Shown: positions 32,286-41,648, numbered from the stretch's first letter. The stretch is 64,000 bases of DNA from VXNE01 sp965261535 (GCA_965261535.1 OZ253469.1:3844001-3908000), one strand, 5' to 3'. Numbers and translations are program-made. The notes: a model not told the origin generated them from the sequence alone.

Positions 32286-33213
32286 TCAACTATGGCTTGA
32301 ATTCAAAGGAAAAGGAGGCCCCGGCGCGGGCAAACACATCGTATTGGTCAGCGGCGACGAGGAGTATCGCTCGGAAGAAGCGCTTCCCATGATGGCGAAG
32401 GTGCTGTCGACGCATCACGGCTTCGACTGCACGGTGCTCTTCGCGATCGACCCCGAGACCGGCGAAATCGATCCCGAGCACCAGACCAACATTCCCGGTC
32501 TCGAGGCACTCGATACAGCCGATCTGATGCTCATCTTCACCCGCTTCCGGGAACTGCCCGACGCGCAGATGAAGCACATTGTCGACTTCGTCAATTCGGG
32601 TCGCCCGATCATGGGGCTCAGAACGGCGACGCACGCCTTTCAATACAGCCGCGACACCAGCGGTCCTTACGCCAAGTACGACTGCACGAACAAGGAATTC
32701 GAGGGTGGTTTCGGCCGCCAGGTTCTGGGCGATACCTGGGTTACCCACCATGGCCACCATGGGTACGAGAGTACCCGCGCCCTGATCAACCCGGCATCGA
32801 AAGACCATCCGATCCTGAAGGGCGTCACGGACGTCTGGGGAACAACGGATGTCTATGCCGTTGGCGAGTTGACCGGCAACCCGCAGGTATTGCTGGATGG
32901 CCAGGTCCTTGTCGGCATGAACCACGACGACGACCCCAAGCCCGATACGACGACCATGCCCATCGCGTGGATCAAGGAGTACACCGGTGACGAAGGCAAG
33001 GCGTCGCGGGTCTTCTGCACCACCATGGGCGCGGCCACCGACTTGCGGAGCGACGATCTGCGGCGCCTGCTGGTCAACGTCGCGTACTGGGGGATGCGGA
33101 TGGAGGACAGCATCGACCCGAGTCGTAGCGTCGAGACGGTGGGTTCGTATGACCCGACCTCGTTCGGCTTTGGCACGCATGTAAAGGGTCGGCGAGTGTC
33201 CGATTACGCCTGA
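32278..33213 (+). CDS. ThuA-like (trehalose utilisation) domain protein
   Basis: This 311-aa protein has a ThuA/glutamine-amidotransferase-like fold: HIVLVSGDEEYRSEEALPMM, FTRFRELPDAQMKHIVDFV, PIMGLRTATHAFQ and THHGHHGYEST. ThuA-like proteins act in sugar uptake or oxidation in several bacteria, but their reaction is mostly undefined. Overlap with the dehydrogenase gene shows co-translation. No signal peptide. Confidence 0.85.
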   Translation: MTDQLWLEFKGKGGPGAGKHIVLVSGDEEYRSEEALPMMAKVLSTHHGFDCTVLFAIDPETGEIDPEHQTNIPGLEALDTADLMLIFTRFRELPDAQMKHIVDFVNSGRPIMGLRTATHAFQYSRDTSGPYAKYDCTNKEFEGGFGRQVLGDTWVTHHGHHGYESTRALINPASKDHPILKGVTDVWGTTDVYAVGELTGNPQVLLDGQVLVGMNHDDDPKPDTTTMPIAWIKEYTGDEGKASRVFCTTMGAATDLRSDDLRRLLVNVAYWGMRMEDSIDPSRSVETVGSYDPTSFGFGTHVKGRRVSDYA

Positions 33214-33282
33214 TCAGGCCCGCCGTCCGCCGATCTTGCGCCGCTGAGCCAACGCGACGGTCTCAATGATCGCGTACTGCTG

Positions 33283-34287
33283 CTACGCCGCTGCGGCTTC
33301 CTTCGCATAAGCAGCGAGGAACTTCTCGGCGCGCGCGGTCTTGGCCTGGCCGTCCCCCTGGCTCTGCCGGCCAGCCACGACCCCTTGCTGTGTCACGATC
33401 GCGAATCTTGCCGAGTTCCGGTCGAGGATTTCCTGCGAGATCTTGCCGTTCAAATCCTCTTGCGTGCGCATGAACGGCCGCACCATGTAATTCGTCACCG
33501 TGACGCGCAGCCCGGGCGCGGTGCGATTGAACGCGCCGTGCCAGGTGTGCCCGTGCCAGACGAGCATCGAGCCCGCCTTGGCCACGGACGGGACGGCTTG
33601 CTCCGCGCCGCCCTCCTCGTAGGGAAGGAGGATGGCTTCGCGGCCCTTGGGTTTGCGGCCGCACTTGTGACTACCCGGCACGAAACAGGTTGAGCCGTTC
33701 TCCCGGTTGTAATCGGTCAACACGTACGCGCACTGGCACGTATAAGCGTGCGCCGGCATCGGTTCCGGCGTGCCGCCCGAGTCCGTGTGCATCGTGAACG
33801 TGGTTTCGTTCGGCCCTTTCATCCAGCAGCCCATCGCCGATAGAACCACGCCGTAGCCGCACAGGTACGTCGCCATCGCGAGCAGCACCGGGTTCGTCAA
33901 CGACTCTTCGAAAACCGGATCCTCCAGCAGGATCGACTGCATCAGGTCGCCGAGGGGGGAGTCGCCCTTGTGGCTAGCGGCCTGGCCGGTCGGCAAGCGG
34001 CCTTTGGGTCGTCCTTTTGCTCGACGGGTTGACGTTGTCTCTATCCCGAGGTGGGCGTGCGTGGCGCCGGTCTCGAGATCGGGCCGCTCGCCGTTGCGCC
34101 GCTCGGCGATATCGAGCACCGCCTCGAGCATCCGCTCGGCGAGGCCGTTCGGGGTCGCGATCTCCGGCGGGATCACCGTGTAACCGCGGGCGTCGAGATC
34201 CGCGACGTAGGTCTGCAGACCAAGCCTACAAATCTCGTTCCATGCGCGATCGGCTTCGGATTCAGGCGTGATGGCCACTGCTGCCAT
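33283..34287 (-). CDS. Phytanoyl-CoA dioxygenase (PhyH) family protein
   Basis: This 334-aa protein is a Fe(II)/2-oxoglutarate oxygenase: MHTDSGGTP carries the H-x-D metal pair and WHGAFNRTAPGLRVTV the distal His and 2-oxoglutarate arginine. The ATG at 34285-34287 follows a GGGGAGGA site. The N-terminal 90 residues are repeated as a pseudogene at 34815-35083, and its 5' leader is shared with two other genes (see repeats). The substrate cannot be inferred; such genes are abundant in this genome type. Confidence 0.9.
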   Translation of the reverse strand: MAAVAITPESEADRAWNEICRLGLQTYVADLDARGYTVIPPEIATPNGLAERMLEAVLDIAERRNGERPDLETGATHAHLGIETTSTRRAKGRPKGRLPTGQAASHKGDSPLGDLMQSILLEDPVFEESLTNPVLLAMATYLCGYGVVLSAMGCWMKGPNETTFTMHTDSGGTPEPMPAHAYTCQCAYVLTDYNRENGSTCFVPGSHKCGRKPKGREAILLPYEEGGAEQAVPSVAKAGSMLVWHGHTWHGAFNRTAPGLRVTVTNYMVRPFMRTQEDLNGKISQEILDRNSARFAIVTQQGVVAGRQSQGDGQAKTARAEKFLAAYAKEAAAA

Positions 34288-34328
34288 GATTCTCTTCCTC
34301 CCCAACGTGATGTTCTGCATCCTACGCC

Positions 34329-34718
34329 TTACGGTGGGCTTCGCCGTAGAGTTTCTCGCCGGATCGCCTTGTCCCCAACGCCGAACGCAAGCAACGCGGC
34401 CTCACGCGTGTCGTGGAGCTCGAGCACCTTGTCGAGGCCGGTTGTGGCTAGAAGTGAGCGCAGGAAGCCGGGCTCCCGGCGAGCAAACCGCGAAACGCGC
34501 CGGTCTGCGTGCCTGCGCCCGTGCGGCGATCAGCATGGCGCGGATGCCCCCGCTGGCAATGTAGGTCAGACCTGCCGCGTCCAGGATGATCGGGCCCGGC
34601 CCGTGGCGCGAACCAACTCCTCCAAGAATAGACCGGACCCCTGTGCGCCGGACCAGTCGATGCGTCCGTCAACCGACACTACGAGGACATCGCCTATTCG
34701 ACAACTGTCCAGTTCCAT
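34329..34718 (-). pseudogene. STAS-domain (anti-sigma antagonist-like) remnant
   Basis: The minus strand encodes MELDSCRIGDVLVVSVDGRI and LVRATGRA, then after frame changes LTYIASGGIRAMLIAARAQA and LDKVLELHDTREAALLAF, in the order of a STAS domain including the switch region (GLTYIASGG; the usual Ser is shifted). At least two indels (near 34575 and 34480) break it. Its 3' end touches the PhyH leader. Confidence 0.65.
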
Positions 34719-34814
34719 GTGCCCTCTCAGTCGCATGCCGAGCGCTGATCAATGGACCATACGCCGGCGGTGCGTCCGTGGGGCTTATCTATAAGAAGAT
34801 AAAACGAGGGCGCC

Positions 34815-35083
34815 TTACCGAAGGCAATAGAACTTGTTCCTGGACGAGGGGATCACCGGGACGGTCTCGAGATCGGGCCGCTCGCCGTTGCGCCGCTCGG
34901 CGACATCGAGCACCGCCTCGAGCATCCGCTCGGCAAGGCCGTTCGGCGTCGCGATCTCCGGCGGGATCACACCGTGTAACCGTGGGCGTCGAGATCCGCG
35001 ACATGGGTCTGCAGGCCAAGCCGGTAGATCTCGTTCCACGCGCGATCGACATCGGATTCAGACGTGATGGCTACTGCTGCCAT
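34815..35083 (-). pseudogene. PhyH 5'-end duplicate, frameshifted
   Basis: MAAVAITSESDVDRAWNEIY followed by PPEIATPNGLAERMLEAVLD copies the first about 80 residues of the PhyH at 33283-34287, with a 1-base insertion near 34970. It ends VIPSSRNKFYCLR, where homology stops. Its leader (35084-35150) is also duplicated. Confidence 0.82.
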
Positions 35084-35236
35084 GATTCTCTTCTCTCCAA
35101 TGTGATGTCCTAAATCCTGCCCCTTGCCGCCGGGCCTCGCCGTAGATATTTGTGGGCGGGGTACTCTAGTGCGGGCACTTCCTACGCAAGACGACACGAA
35201 CATGCCGAACTACCGATACTGCGATGCGCTGGAGAC
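35081..35236. repeat. Leader/5'-end repeat, copy 1 of 2 (bidirectional)
   Basis: This about 155-bp block matches 38791-38942. It contains a leftward leader, the conserved CTCGCCGTAGATATT and GGTACTCTAGTG segments, and a rightward start ATGCCGAACTACC. A shorter related leftward leader lies before the PhyH gene (34288-34350). Here the rightward start codon is attached to a different gene from that in copy 2. Confidence 0.75.
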
Positions 35237-35846
35237 CGGACTATATCGCCGTGCCAGGTACGGGATGTTCATCGTCCTGTGTGTTTGGTTGTCGGTAGAG
35301 GTATCCGCCAAGCCTGCTCCAGTCTGCGATGAGTCGGCTCGCCACATCGCTGAGGAACTCGTCAAGTATCGTGGGCGACTCATAGTCCTGGGCGAAACGC
35401 ATGGGATCCGAGAAGTGCCCGTGCTCGTCGGCGAACTCGCGTGCCATCTCTCGGAGCATGGACGGGTGTTAGTCGGTCTGGAGATTCCGCGCTGGCTCAA
35501 CGGGGACATCGGGGCGTTCGTTGATGGCAGGATCGGGCCGGACTTGCTTCTCGCGGACGAATACTGGCAAAGGGAGATCCAGGACGGCCGGCAAAGCCGA
35601 GGCATGCTTGGCCTGCTACGTCGGCTCGGCGAAGTGGCGGCCATGGGCCGAGAAGTGGAGATCAGAGGGTTCGACGATGCCGAGATGTTCTTCGAGGGTG
35701 AGCGGTCACCGGAGCACACACGCGACGAACTGATGGCGAGGAACGTCCTCCGATACCGCGGCGAGATCGCCCATGACTTCATGCCGGACGCTTTTTATCC
35801 CCCGAACCCAGCATGGCGACCCTGCTCCCCAAACGCGAGACCCTGA
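35202..35846 (+). CDS. ChaN-like (Tiki/haem-uptake fold) protein, C-terminally truncated
   Basis: The frame starts with MPNYRYCDALETGLYR, 5' codons shared with the crotonase gene at 38908. It then has its own signal-like sequence MFIVLCVWLSVEVSA and a ChaN/erythromycin-esterase-like domain: RGRLIVLGETHGIREVPVLV and EVEIRGFDDAEMFF. The native start is probably the ATG at 35265. ChaN-like proteins are usually 270-300 aa; here the conserved C-terminal half is missing after DELMARNVLRYRG, and a short unrelated tail follows. Probably non-functional or altered, and formed by fusion to a captured crotonase 5' region. Confidence 0.6.
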   Translation: MPNYRYCDALETGLYRRARYGMFIVLCVWLSVEVSAKPAPVCDESARHIAEELVKYRGRLIVLGETHGIREVPVLVGELACHLSEHGRVLVGLEIPRWLNGDIGAFVDGRIGPDLLLADEYWQREIQDGRQSRGMLGLLRRLGEVAAMGREVEIRGFDDAEMFFEGERSPEHTRDELMARNVLRYRGEIAHDFMPDAFYPPNPAWRPCSPNARP

Positions 35847-36129
35847 CGGTTGACATCCAGTTCCTGCGCGGTGACGCGTGGAACTGCCGCGGTCGCACAT
35901 GCGGCATACACGCCTTTCCGAGTCGGGAAGGGACCAGTCCGCTCTTGCGGCTGAATGGGACTTCATCGGGTCCCTTCGACGCTACGATCATACTCCCGGA
36001 AGCCACGGCATCGCCGCCGGCAGTTGGGGAACGTGGCGGCGAAGCTGACGCGAAACCGTAAGCGGACGCGCCTTCTTGCGGAACGATCATCGTAGTGGTC
36101 GCCATCCCTGGAGCCACTCCGGACGTGGC
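35847..36129. other. No recognised gene
   Basis: About 280 bases between the truncated ChaN-like gene and an integrase remnant. An 82-codon plus-strand frame (35813-36061, MATLLPKRETLTVDIQFLRG) is open but matches nothing I recognise and has no ribosome-binding site. Confidence 0.4.
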
Positions 36130-36360
36130 GGAGCAAAGCTTCGTCATCCCGTTAAAGCGAAGTGCCTATGCGAGGTAGGGCGGGCGACGCGGGACGAGAT
36201 CGACCTCAAGGCGAGGGCGTGGACGATTCCGGGGCGACCCTTCGCCAAAATCAAGTAGAGCTATTTCGTGCCGCTGTCAACACGGCGGCGGTCTGAGCGG
36301 GACCGCTTGCTGTTGTTCGACGGGGCGTCGTCGTTGCTGTGGCGGCTACCGTGTCAGCGA
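36130..36360 (+). pseudogene. Tyrosine recombinase (integrase) remnant
   Basis: One frame reads RDEIDLKARAWTIPGRPFAK, hits a TAG at 36256, and continues YFVPLSTRRR and LLLFDGASSLLW. This is the order and spacing of the catalytic-domain segment W-x-E-I-D-x-x-x-x-x-W-x-I-P ... V-P-L-S found in phage and island integrases. The catalytic Arg and Tyr segments are missing. It may mark an old integration event beside the HEPN gene. Confidence 0.5.
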
Positions 36361-36445
36361 TCCAGAACGATCAACGCACGGAGGGGGCGTCCATTTGATA
36401 CTGTCAAAGGACTACGTCGACTAACAGGAACACCGGAGAACTCAA

Positions 36446-37489
36446 TTGACGTACTTGGCAACAGATTCGGAGCGGGCAAGGCGCCGTGTCGATCAGGCTT
36501 TGGATGTCCTCCGTCGCGCACTCCTCGACTATCTGAGCCATATGCCGCGCGCTAGCCGCACCGCCTACGCAAGGTCCGATCTACAGGCCCTTCTCAAGGC
36601 GTTCGTCGACCGATTCATCGAGATGACGTTGCCTATCCGAACCAGGAACTTGGCGTTTGCAGTGAAGGAGGCCCGCAACGACGTTGCTCACTACACCGGC
36701 GCGATGACGGACCACGAGGCGCTGCGCCATCTTTCCAATGTTCGGCTACTTCTAAAGGATCTTTCGGCCGATGCTTCCTTCAAGGAGGTGGACCAGCTCT
36801 ATATCGAACAACTCAACGCCATTCAGAACCCCCAGACCATCCGCACCGAAAGTGGGGAGGGACCGGTGATATCCCCCGCTGAGACATCGAAGTCACTGCC
36901 GAGAGCGCCAGAAACCGAGGGGGCGCAGGGAAAGTACCGGGCGCTACATCACCATCTTTCCTCGTTGGCTGGCGATGAATGGATCGCGATGTTTCCCGAT
37001 GTGGAGGCAATCCTAAAACGCCCCCTGCCACGCTCCGCCCGCCGGCACAAAGCATGGTGGAGCAACACAACAACCCATACCCATGCTAAGGCATGGCTTA
37101 CGGCGGGCTGGCGGACCCGCGACGTAGACATCCACCACGAATCGCTGTCGTTCGTACGCGTCCTGAGCTGGGAGCGAGCGCCAACATCCGTCAGGTACCC
37201 TCCCGGTTTGCTCTGTTTTGAAGGCGACGATGCCGGCTACCTGGACTGGCTCGCGCACAATCGAGACGGTTATGTGGTAAACGTCCGGCGGACGTTGAAT
37301 CGTGATTACGTCGTGCTGCACCGTGCGAATTGCGCAAGTGTCTCTGCGCCTCGCGAAGGCGGCGCCTACACCGGAAGGGGTTACCGCAAGTTCTGCGGTC
37401 GAACGCTTGCCACTGTCTCCGAAGCTCCCGTCTATTGCGGTAGGGCCAGCGGATCGTTCACCAACCGATGTTCGCACTGCAATCCATAG
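36446..37489 (+). CDS. Swt1-like HEPN domain protein, probable defence/RNase protein
   Basis: This 347-aa protein (TTG start) has an N-terminal HEPN-type helical domain, with VKEARNDVAHYTGAMTD (about 72-88) carrying R-N-x3-H, the motif of HEPN RNases. This variant resembles the Swt1-like HEPN found in large defence ATPases. The middle (about 185-230, PLPRSARRHKAWWSN, then HAKAWLTAGW) is a DUF7662-like DNA-binding-type domain. The C-terminus (about 265-345) has conserved Cys/His and the CGR...RCSHCNP end, perhaps zinc-binding. It stands alone next to the integrase remnant. Confidence 0.7.
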   Translation: MTYLATDSERARRRVDQALDVLRRALLDYLSHMPRASRTAYARSDLQALLKAFVDRFIEMTLPIRTRNLAFAVKEARNDVAHYTGAMTDHEALRHLSNVRLLLKDLSADASFKEVDQLYIEQLNAIQNPQTIRTESGEGPVISPAETSKSLPRAPETEGAQGKYRALHHHLSSLAGDEWIAMFPDVEAILKRPLPRSARRHKAWWSNTTTHTHAKAWLTAGWRTRDVDIHHESLSFVRVLSWERAPTSVRYPPGLLCFEGDDAGYLDWLAHNRDGYVVNVRRTLNRDYVVLHRANCASVSAPREGGAYTGRGYRKFCGRTLATVSEAPVYCGRASGSFTNRCSHCNP

Positions 37490-37606
37490 GGACGTGGCGT
37501 GAGGCGTGTCGGTTGGTTGTAGATGCACGGGGAGAGATGACGAATCGTAGCGAAATCGCCGCGGGAATCGACGCATTTTGGTGGTGGAGCGAGTAGTCGG
37601 CTCAAA

Positions 37607-38002
37607 ATGCTGGAGGAACAGGAAAGGCGAAAGATGACGCAGGCCGGGGCAACGGATTGGTTGGGTAATTTTGGCAAGGACATCCGGGGGAGTCGTCCGC
37701 GTTGCGTCCTCTTGACCCACGGAGACGCGGGTACGGTCGCACAACGCCTTACGGACATCGTCGGGCGATGTGACGTCAGGGTTGCCCCTGATGACCAATG
37801 GCAGCCCAAGGGCAAGATGCACGTTCGAGAGGCCCAGTTGGACAAGACTCTGGAGAGCGGTGGAACGCTTCTTTCCGGGCGAACGCGACAACAGTTGCGA
37901 GAGTGGTGGCTGGCTGTGGGGACGTCTCGGGCCAGGACGCCGAACTGGGACATTGCGAGCACTTGCACGGTTTCGGGGACAACCGGCCGCGCGTTGGCGT
38001 AA
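37607..38002 (+). CDS. Hypothetical protein, C-terminally truncated
   Basis: This 131-aa frame reads EERKM-like start (MLEEQERRKMTQAGATDWLG), NFGKDIRGSRPRCVLLTHGD, DVRVAPDDQWQPKGKMHVRE and REWWLAVGTSRARTPNWDIA. It looks like the front part of a longer conserved protein that ends at a junction near 37985, where an acetyltransferase fragment on the other strand begins. I do not recognise a named family. Confidence 0.5.
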   Translation: MLEEQERRKMTQAGATDWLGNFGKDIRGSRPRCVLLTHGDAGTVAQRLTDIVGRCDVRVAPDDQWQPKGKMHVREAQLDKTLESGGTLLSGRTRQQLREWWLAVGTSRARTPNWDIASTCTVSGTTGRALA

Positions 38003-38064
38003 ACGTCGTCAACATCCGTGAGTTCGAACGGGCGCAGCAACAGCCGATCGGTTTTGAGCGTCAT
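37984..38064 (-). pseudogene. GNAT acetyltransferase N-terminal fragment
   Basis: MTLKTDRLLLRPFELTDVDD followed by VYANARP is the opening of a RimJ/RimL-type GNAT protein. Homology ends after 27 residues at the junction with the truncated plus-strand gene. Confidence 0.5.
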
Positions 38065-38259
38065 CGGCTCCACCTGTTCTCCTTCGGTCCTCAAAACGTG
38101 TCAGTCTCCTTCAATCCCGATCGTTCGAGATGGCACTCTGATCCTTAGGTGCCTCCTGTGTTGGAACGCGGCGCGATCACCACGAGGACCGGTAGTCGAT
38201 TATCTGCACGGTGAGGACTGAAATATCGCATCCCTCGAGGACGGGGATTGATCGTCCAC

Positions 38260-38793
38260 TCACCCAGCGCAATTCGTCGCGACACGGTGTTCGGCGGCCT
38301 CGCCGTCCCAAAGATAGGTTTGGATTTCCAGCGTACCGTTTCCGAACATCAGGATGATTGCCTCGTCGCCGTCCGGCGTGTGGCAGATCAACTGGCTGAT
38401 CTGCTCGCCGACAGCGTTTGCGTCACCTTGGACGGCGTCTTCGGTCTTGCCGACGAACACGCCGATGTGACGCCCCGTCACGACATGGTTCTGTAGCCGG
38501 CTGGGTTTGACGATCGCGGCAACGCCAAGACTGCTCAGGCGGTCGGCCAGGTTCCACGCGAGCGATGCGGTCTGCCAGTCGCTGCCATGGACCACGGTGA
38601 CTTCTGCGTACGAAGCCGCGGGCGTGACTTCCGGCCGTTGGACCTCAACGGCGTTTTCCGCCGCGAAGTTTTCGATCTCTTCGATGAGCATCGCCTTGTC
38701 GGCGGCACCGTCATCGTAGAGTTGCATGACAATCGCCGACTGCGCGCAACCCGTGAGTAGCCAGCACGCGATCGTCGCGAAGAGGCGCTTCAT
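38260..38793 (-). CDS. Putative lipoprotein, unknown function
   Basis: This 177-aa protein has a lipoprotein signal peptide MKRLFATIACWLLTGCAQSA with lipobox LTGC, so it should be anchored in a membrane. The mature part has no recognised domain; it is predicted alpha/beta with a C-terminal pattern LEIQTYLWDGEAAEHRV. Its leader belongs to the repeat at 38791-38942 and is similar to the PhyH leaders, so it shares regulation with them or derives from duplication. Confidence 0.75.
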   Translation of the reverse strand: MKRLFATIACWLLTGCAQSAIVMQLYDDGAADKAMLIEEIENFAAENAVEVQRPEVTPAASYAEVTVVHGSDWQTASLAWNLADRLSSLGVAAIVKPSRLQNHVVTGRHIGVFVGKTEDAVQGDANAVGEQISQLICHTPDGDEAIILMFGNGTLEIQTYLWDGEAAEHRVATNCAG

Positions 38794-38942
38794 TCTCTTC
38801 CCTCCAATGCGGTGTTCTACATCCTACCCGTCGGCTCCGCGCCTCGCCGTAGATATTGGCGGGCCGGTACTCTAGTGTCAGTGCTTCCAACGCAAAACGA
38901 TTCGAACATGCCGAACTACCAATACTGCGACGCGCTGCAGAC
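38791..38942. repeat. Leader/5'-end repeat, copy 2 of 2 (bidirectional)
   Basis: Matches 35081-35236. Here the leftward arm precedes the lipoprotein gene and the rightward arm carries the start of the crotonase gene. This is probably the original arrangement, since the crotonase is intact. Confidence 0.75.
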
Positions 38943-39696
38943 CGAACTCAGCACTGCGGGCGTGCTCACCGCCACCCTCAACCGACCGGAACGGCTGAAC
39001 GCGTTCGATGGCGAGCTGCGCGAAGCGATCTACAACATGCTGGCCGACGTGCGCGACGACGACAACGTGCGGGTTCTGGTGTTGACGGGCGCGGGCCGCG
39101 CCTTCTGCTCCGGCGCCGACCTCGGTGCCCAGGACCAGCGCAAATGGCCGTCGCGTCCCCACGAGCCGAGGTTCATGTGGTGTGTGGATCTGTTGGAAAT
39201 GCCCAAGCCGACAATCGCCGCGATCGACGGCGTGGCCGCCGGCGGCGGTCTGGGCCTGGCGCTGCTGTGCGACATCCGCATCTGCTCGGACCGCGCGCGA
39301 CTCATTCCGATCTGGAATAAACGGGCGATACACCCGGACGATCTGGTCACATGGACCTTGCCCAAGCTCGTCGGCTACAGCCGCGCGCTAACTTGGTTGT
39401 ACCTGGCCGACGACATCCCGCTGGATGATGCCCAGAGCTCCGGCCTGGTGATGGACGTGTGCGCGTCGGAAGAGGTATTGCCCCGCGCGCAAGCGCTCGC
39501 GGACAGGCTGGCGGCGGGGCCCACCCTGCACTACGCCCTGACCAAGCGGGCGGTGCTGCAGGGATTGATCCGCGAACCGAAAGACTCGGCCATGATGGAG
39601 GTTTGGGGCCAGGAGCGCGCCTCTACGAGCGAAGATCGCAAGGAGGGCGTTCTCGCGTTCAGGGAGAAGCGCGAACCGGTGTTCAAGGGTCGTTAG
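38908..39696 (+). CDS. Enoyl-CoA hydratase/isomerase (crotonase) family protein
   Basis: This 262-aa crotonase has LTGAGRAFCSGADL (about 53-66) and IAAIDGVAAGGGLGLALLCD (about 104-123), which form the oxyanion hole for CoA thioesters. Active-site acids vary among family members, so the exact reaction (hydratase, isomerase or other) cannot be set. The ATG at 38908 lies in the 5' repeat; a longer frame upstream lacks homology. An IS66-like element begins 8 bases after its stop. Confidence 0.9.
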   Translation: MPNYQYCDALQTELSTAGVLTATLNRPERLNAFDGELREAIYNMLADVRDDDNVRVLVLTGAGRAFCSGADLGAQDQRKWPSRPHEPRFMWCVDLLEMPKPTIAAIDGVAAGGGLGLALLCDIRICSDRARLIPIWNKRAIHPDDLVTWTLPKLVGYSRALTWLYLADDIPLDDAQSSGLVMDVCASEEVLPRAQALADRLAAGPTLHYALTKRAVLQGLIREPKDSAMMEVWGQERASTSEDRKEGVLAFREKREPVFKGR

Positions 39697-39812
39697 ACTG
39701 AACGTAAGCGTTCGGTCGTCCCGTGACGATCTTGTCAAAAAGATTTGCCCTATTCTGTTCGGCGGTTTCGATGGCGAAGTGCTGGTAACGCTCTTCGACA
39801 TGCGTTATTTTT

Positions 39813-41648
39813 GTGCGCATGTCGTTTCCAGCACAGGTCTTGCGGACGATCCCGGCCCCGGTTCGGGAGCTTGGATCCGGTCCGCCCTTCTCGGAGGGAG
39901 GCGGGCCCGCCGCGCCGTCCTCCGGAGGCGGCGAGCCGGACTGGCGGTCGCTGTACGAGCGCGAGCGGCGGCGCGCGGAGGAACTGCGCCGCGGCGAGAT
40001 CGGCTGGCGCGCCAAGGCGCGGTCTTGGCGGCGGCAGTTCTTGATCGGTCGGGACAAGCTGGCGGCGGCGCGGGCCGAGGTGAGGGAGGTACGCCGCGCG
40101 GCGCGGGAGGCGCTGTCGCTGCACGCCGAGGTCGGGCGGCTGAAGCGGCTGCTGGCGGCGGCGGGCGTGGATGCGCGCAAGCGGAGCACGATCGTCTCGC
40201 TGCGCATGGAGGTCGAGACCCGGCGAACCCGTATCGGGGAGCTCGAGGCGAAGCTTCGCGCGAGTCGGGCGGTGCATGCCAATGCGCGGTTCGGGCGCAA
40301 GAGCGAGCGCGGGGAGCGGGCGGGCTCGGACCGTCCGCGCGGCCAACAGGCCGGCGCCGTCGGCCATGGTCGCACGCCCAGGCCGGGTCTCGAAAAGCGC
40401 GCGGAAGTTCACAACCCCGCGGCGGACGAGCGCGTCTGCTCCGTTTGGGGGAAACCGTATGTGGCGAACGGCTCCGACACGTCGGAACTGATCGAGGTGT
40501 CCGTCAAGGCGCACACGCGCGTGATCGTGCGCCCGCGCTGGCGCCGAAGCTGCGATTGCGCCGCCGCGCCGCCGGAAGTCTCGGCGCCGCCGGTGGCGCG
40601 CCTGTTCGCGAACACGCCCTGCGGGACCAGCGTGTGGGCGCGGTTCCCGTGCGAGCGCGATGCGTGTCTTCGGCCCCTCAACCGGGTCGCCGACTGGCTG
40701 ACCGGCCAGGGGCTGGCGATCTCGGCGGGGACGCTGGCCGACGGCGCGCGGCGCCTCGCGCCGCTGTTCGAGCCGCTCTCGGCGGCCATCCTCGCGCGCC
40801 AGAACAAGGCGCGGTTGCGCCAGGGCGACGAGACGGCCTGGCGCATCCGGGCGCTCGGCGAGGCCGGCGGGTCGAGCCGCGCCTGGCTGTGGATCGGGGT
40901 CTGCGAGGACGCGGTCCACTTCCATGTCGACCCCTCGCGCAGCGCCGCGGCCCCGGGCACGGTCCTGGTGTGCGACCGGTACAGCGCCTACAAGAAACTG
41001 GCCAAGGACTCGGCGGGGCTTGTGACGCTCGCATTCTGTTGGGTCCGCGCGAGACGGGATTTCATCAAGTGCGCGGCCGGCAACGAGGCGCTGGCGGACT
41101 GGGAGCGGCGCTGGATCGGGCGCATCGCGCGGCTTTACCGGTTGAACGGGGCGCGGCTGCAAGAGCACGACGCCGGTCTCGATCCGGATCATCGGAACCC
41201 GGCGTTCGCGGCGGCGCATCGCGAACTGGAGCGCGCGCTCGGGAAATTGTTCGCGGCGGCGCGACGGGAACTCGACGGCCTCCCGGACGAGGCCCGCGAG
41301 GGCGGGCCGCTCCGCTCCCTGTTGAACCATCGCGCGGGCTTGAGCGTGTTTCTCGACAAGCCGGGGGTGCCGATGGACAACAATCGCTCGGAGCGCCCGC
41401 TGCGGGGCGCGGCCATCGGCCGGCGGCTTTCGTTCGGCTCCGACAGCGAGGCTGGAGCCCGGTTCACCGCGACGATGTATTCGGCGGTCGGCACCCTGGC
41501 GTTGAACGGCGTCGATGTCCTTCGCTGGCTGACCGCGTGGCTTTCGGCCTGCGCGGACAACGGTGGCCGCGCGCCCGGGGACCTTTCCCCGTGGCTGCCC
41601 TGGTCGATGGACGCGGAGCGCCGGAACGAGTCGATGGCACCGGGATGA
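39813..41648 (+). CDS. IS66-family transposase
   Basis: This 611-aa protein has an N-terminal coiled coil with a leucine-rich segment. A zinc-binding region is partly degenerate (CSVWGKPYVANGS), then the DDE domain: GDETAWRI, VCDRYSAYKK and the C-terminal MDNNRSERPLRGAAIGRR that supplies the Glu region. It catalyses cut-and-paste or replicative transposition. Its stop overlaps the DUF4338 start (ATGA). A much longer ORF in another frame is a GC-skew shadow in its first two thirds. Confidence 0.92.
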   Translation: MRMSFPAQVLRTIPAPVRELGSGPPFSEGGGPAAPSSGGGEPDWRSLYERERRRAEELRRGEIGWRAKARSWRRQFLIGRDKLAAARAEVREVRRAAREALSLHAEVGRLKRLLAAAGVDARKRSTIVSLRMEVETRRTRIGELEAKLRASRAVHANARFGRKSERGERAGSDRPRGQQAGAVGHGRTPRPGLEKRAEVHNPAADERVCSVWGKPYVANGSDTSELIEVSVKAHTRVIVRPRWRRSCDCAAAPPEVSAPPVARLFANTPCGTSVWARFPCERDACLRPLNRVADWLTGQGLAISAGTLADGARRLAPLFEPLSAAILARQNKARLRQGDETAWRIRALGEAGGSSRAWLWIGVCEDAVHFHVDPSRSAAAPGTVLVCDRYSAYKKLAKDSAGLVTLAFCWVRARRDFIKCAAGNEALADWERRWIGRIARLYRLNGARLQEHDAGLDPDHRNPAFAAAHRELERALGKLFAAARRELDGLPDEAREGGPLRSLLNHRAGLSVFLDKPGVPMDNNRSERPLRGAAIGRRLSFGSDSEAGARFTATMYSAVGTLALNGVDVLRWLTAWLSACADNGGRAPGDLSPWLPWSMDAERRNESMAPG

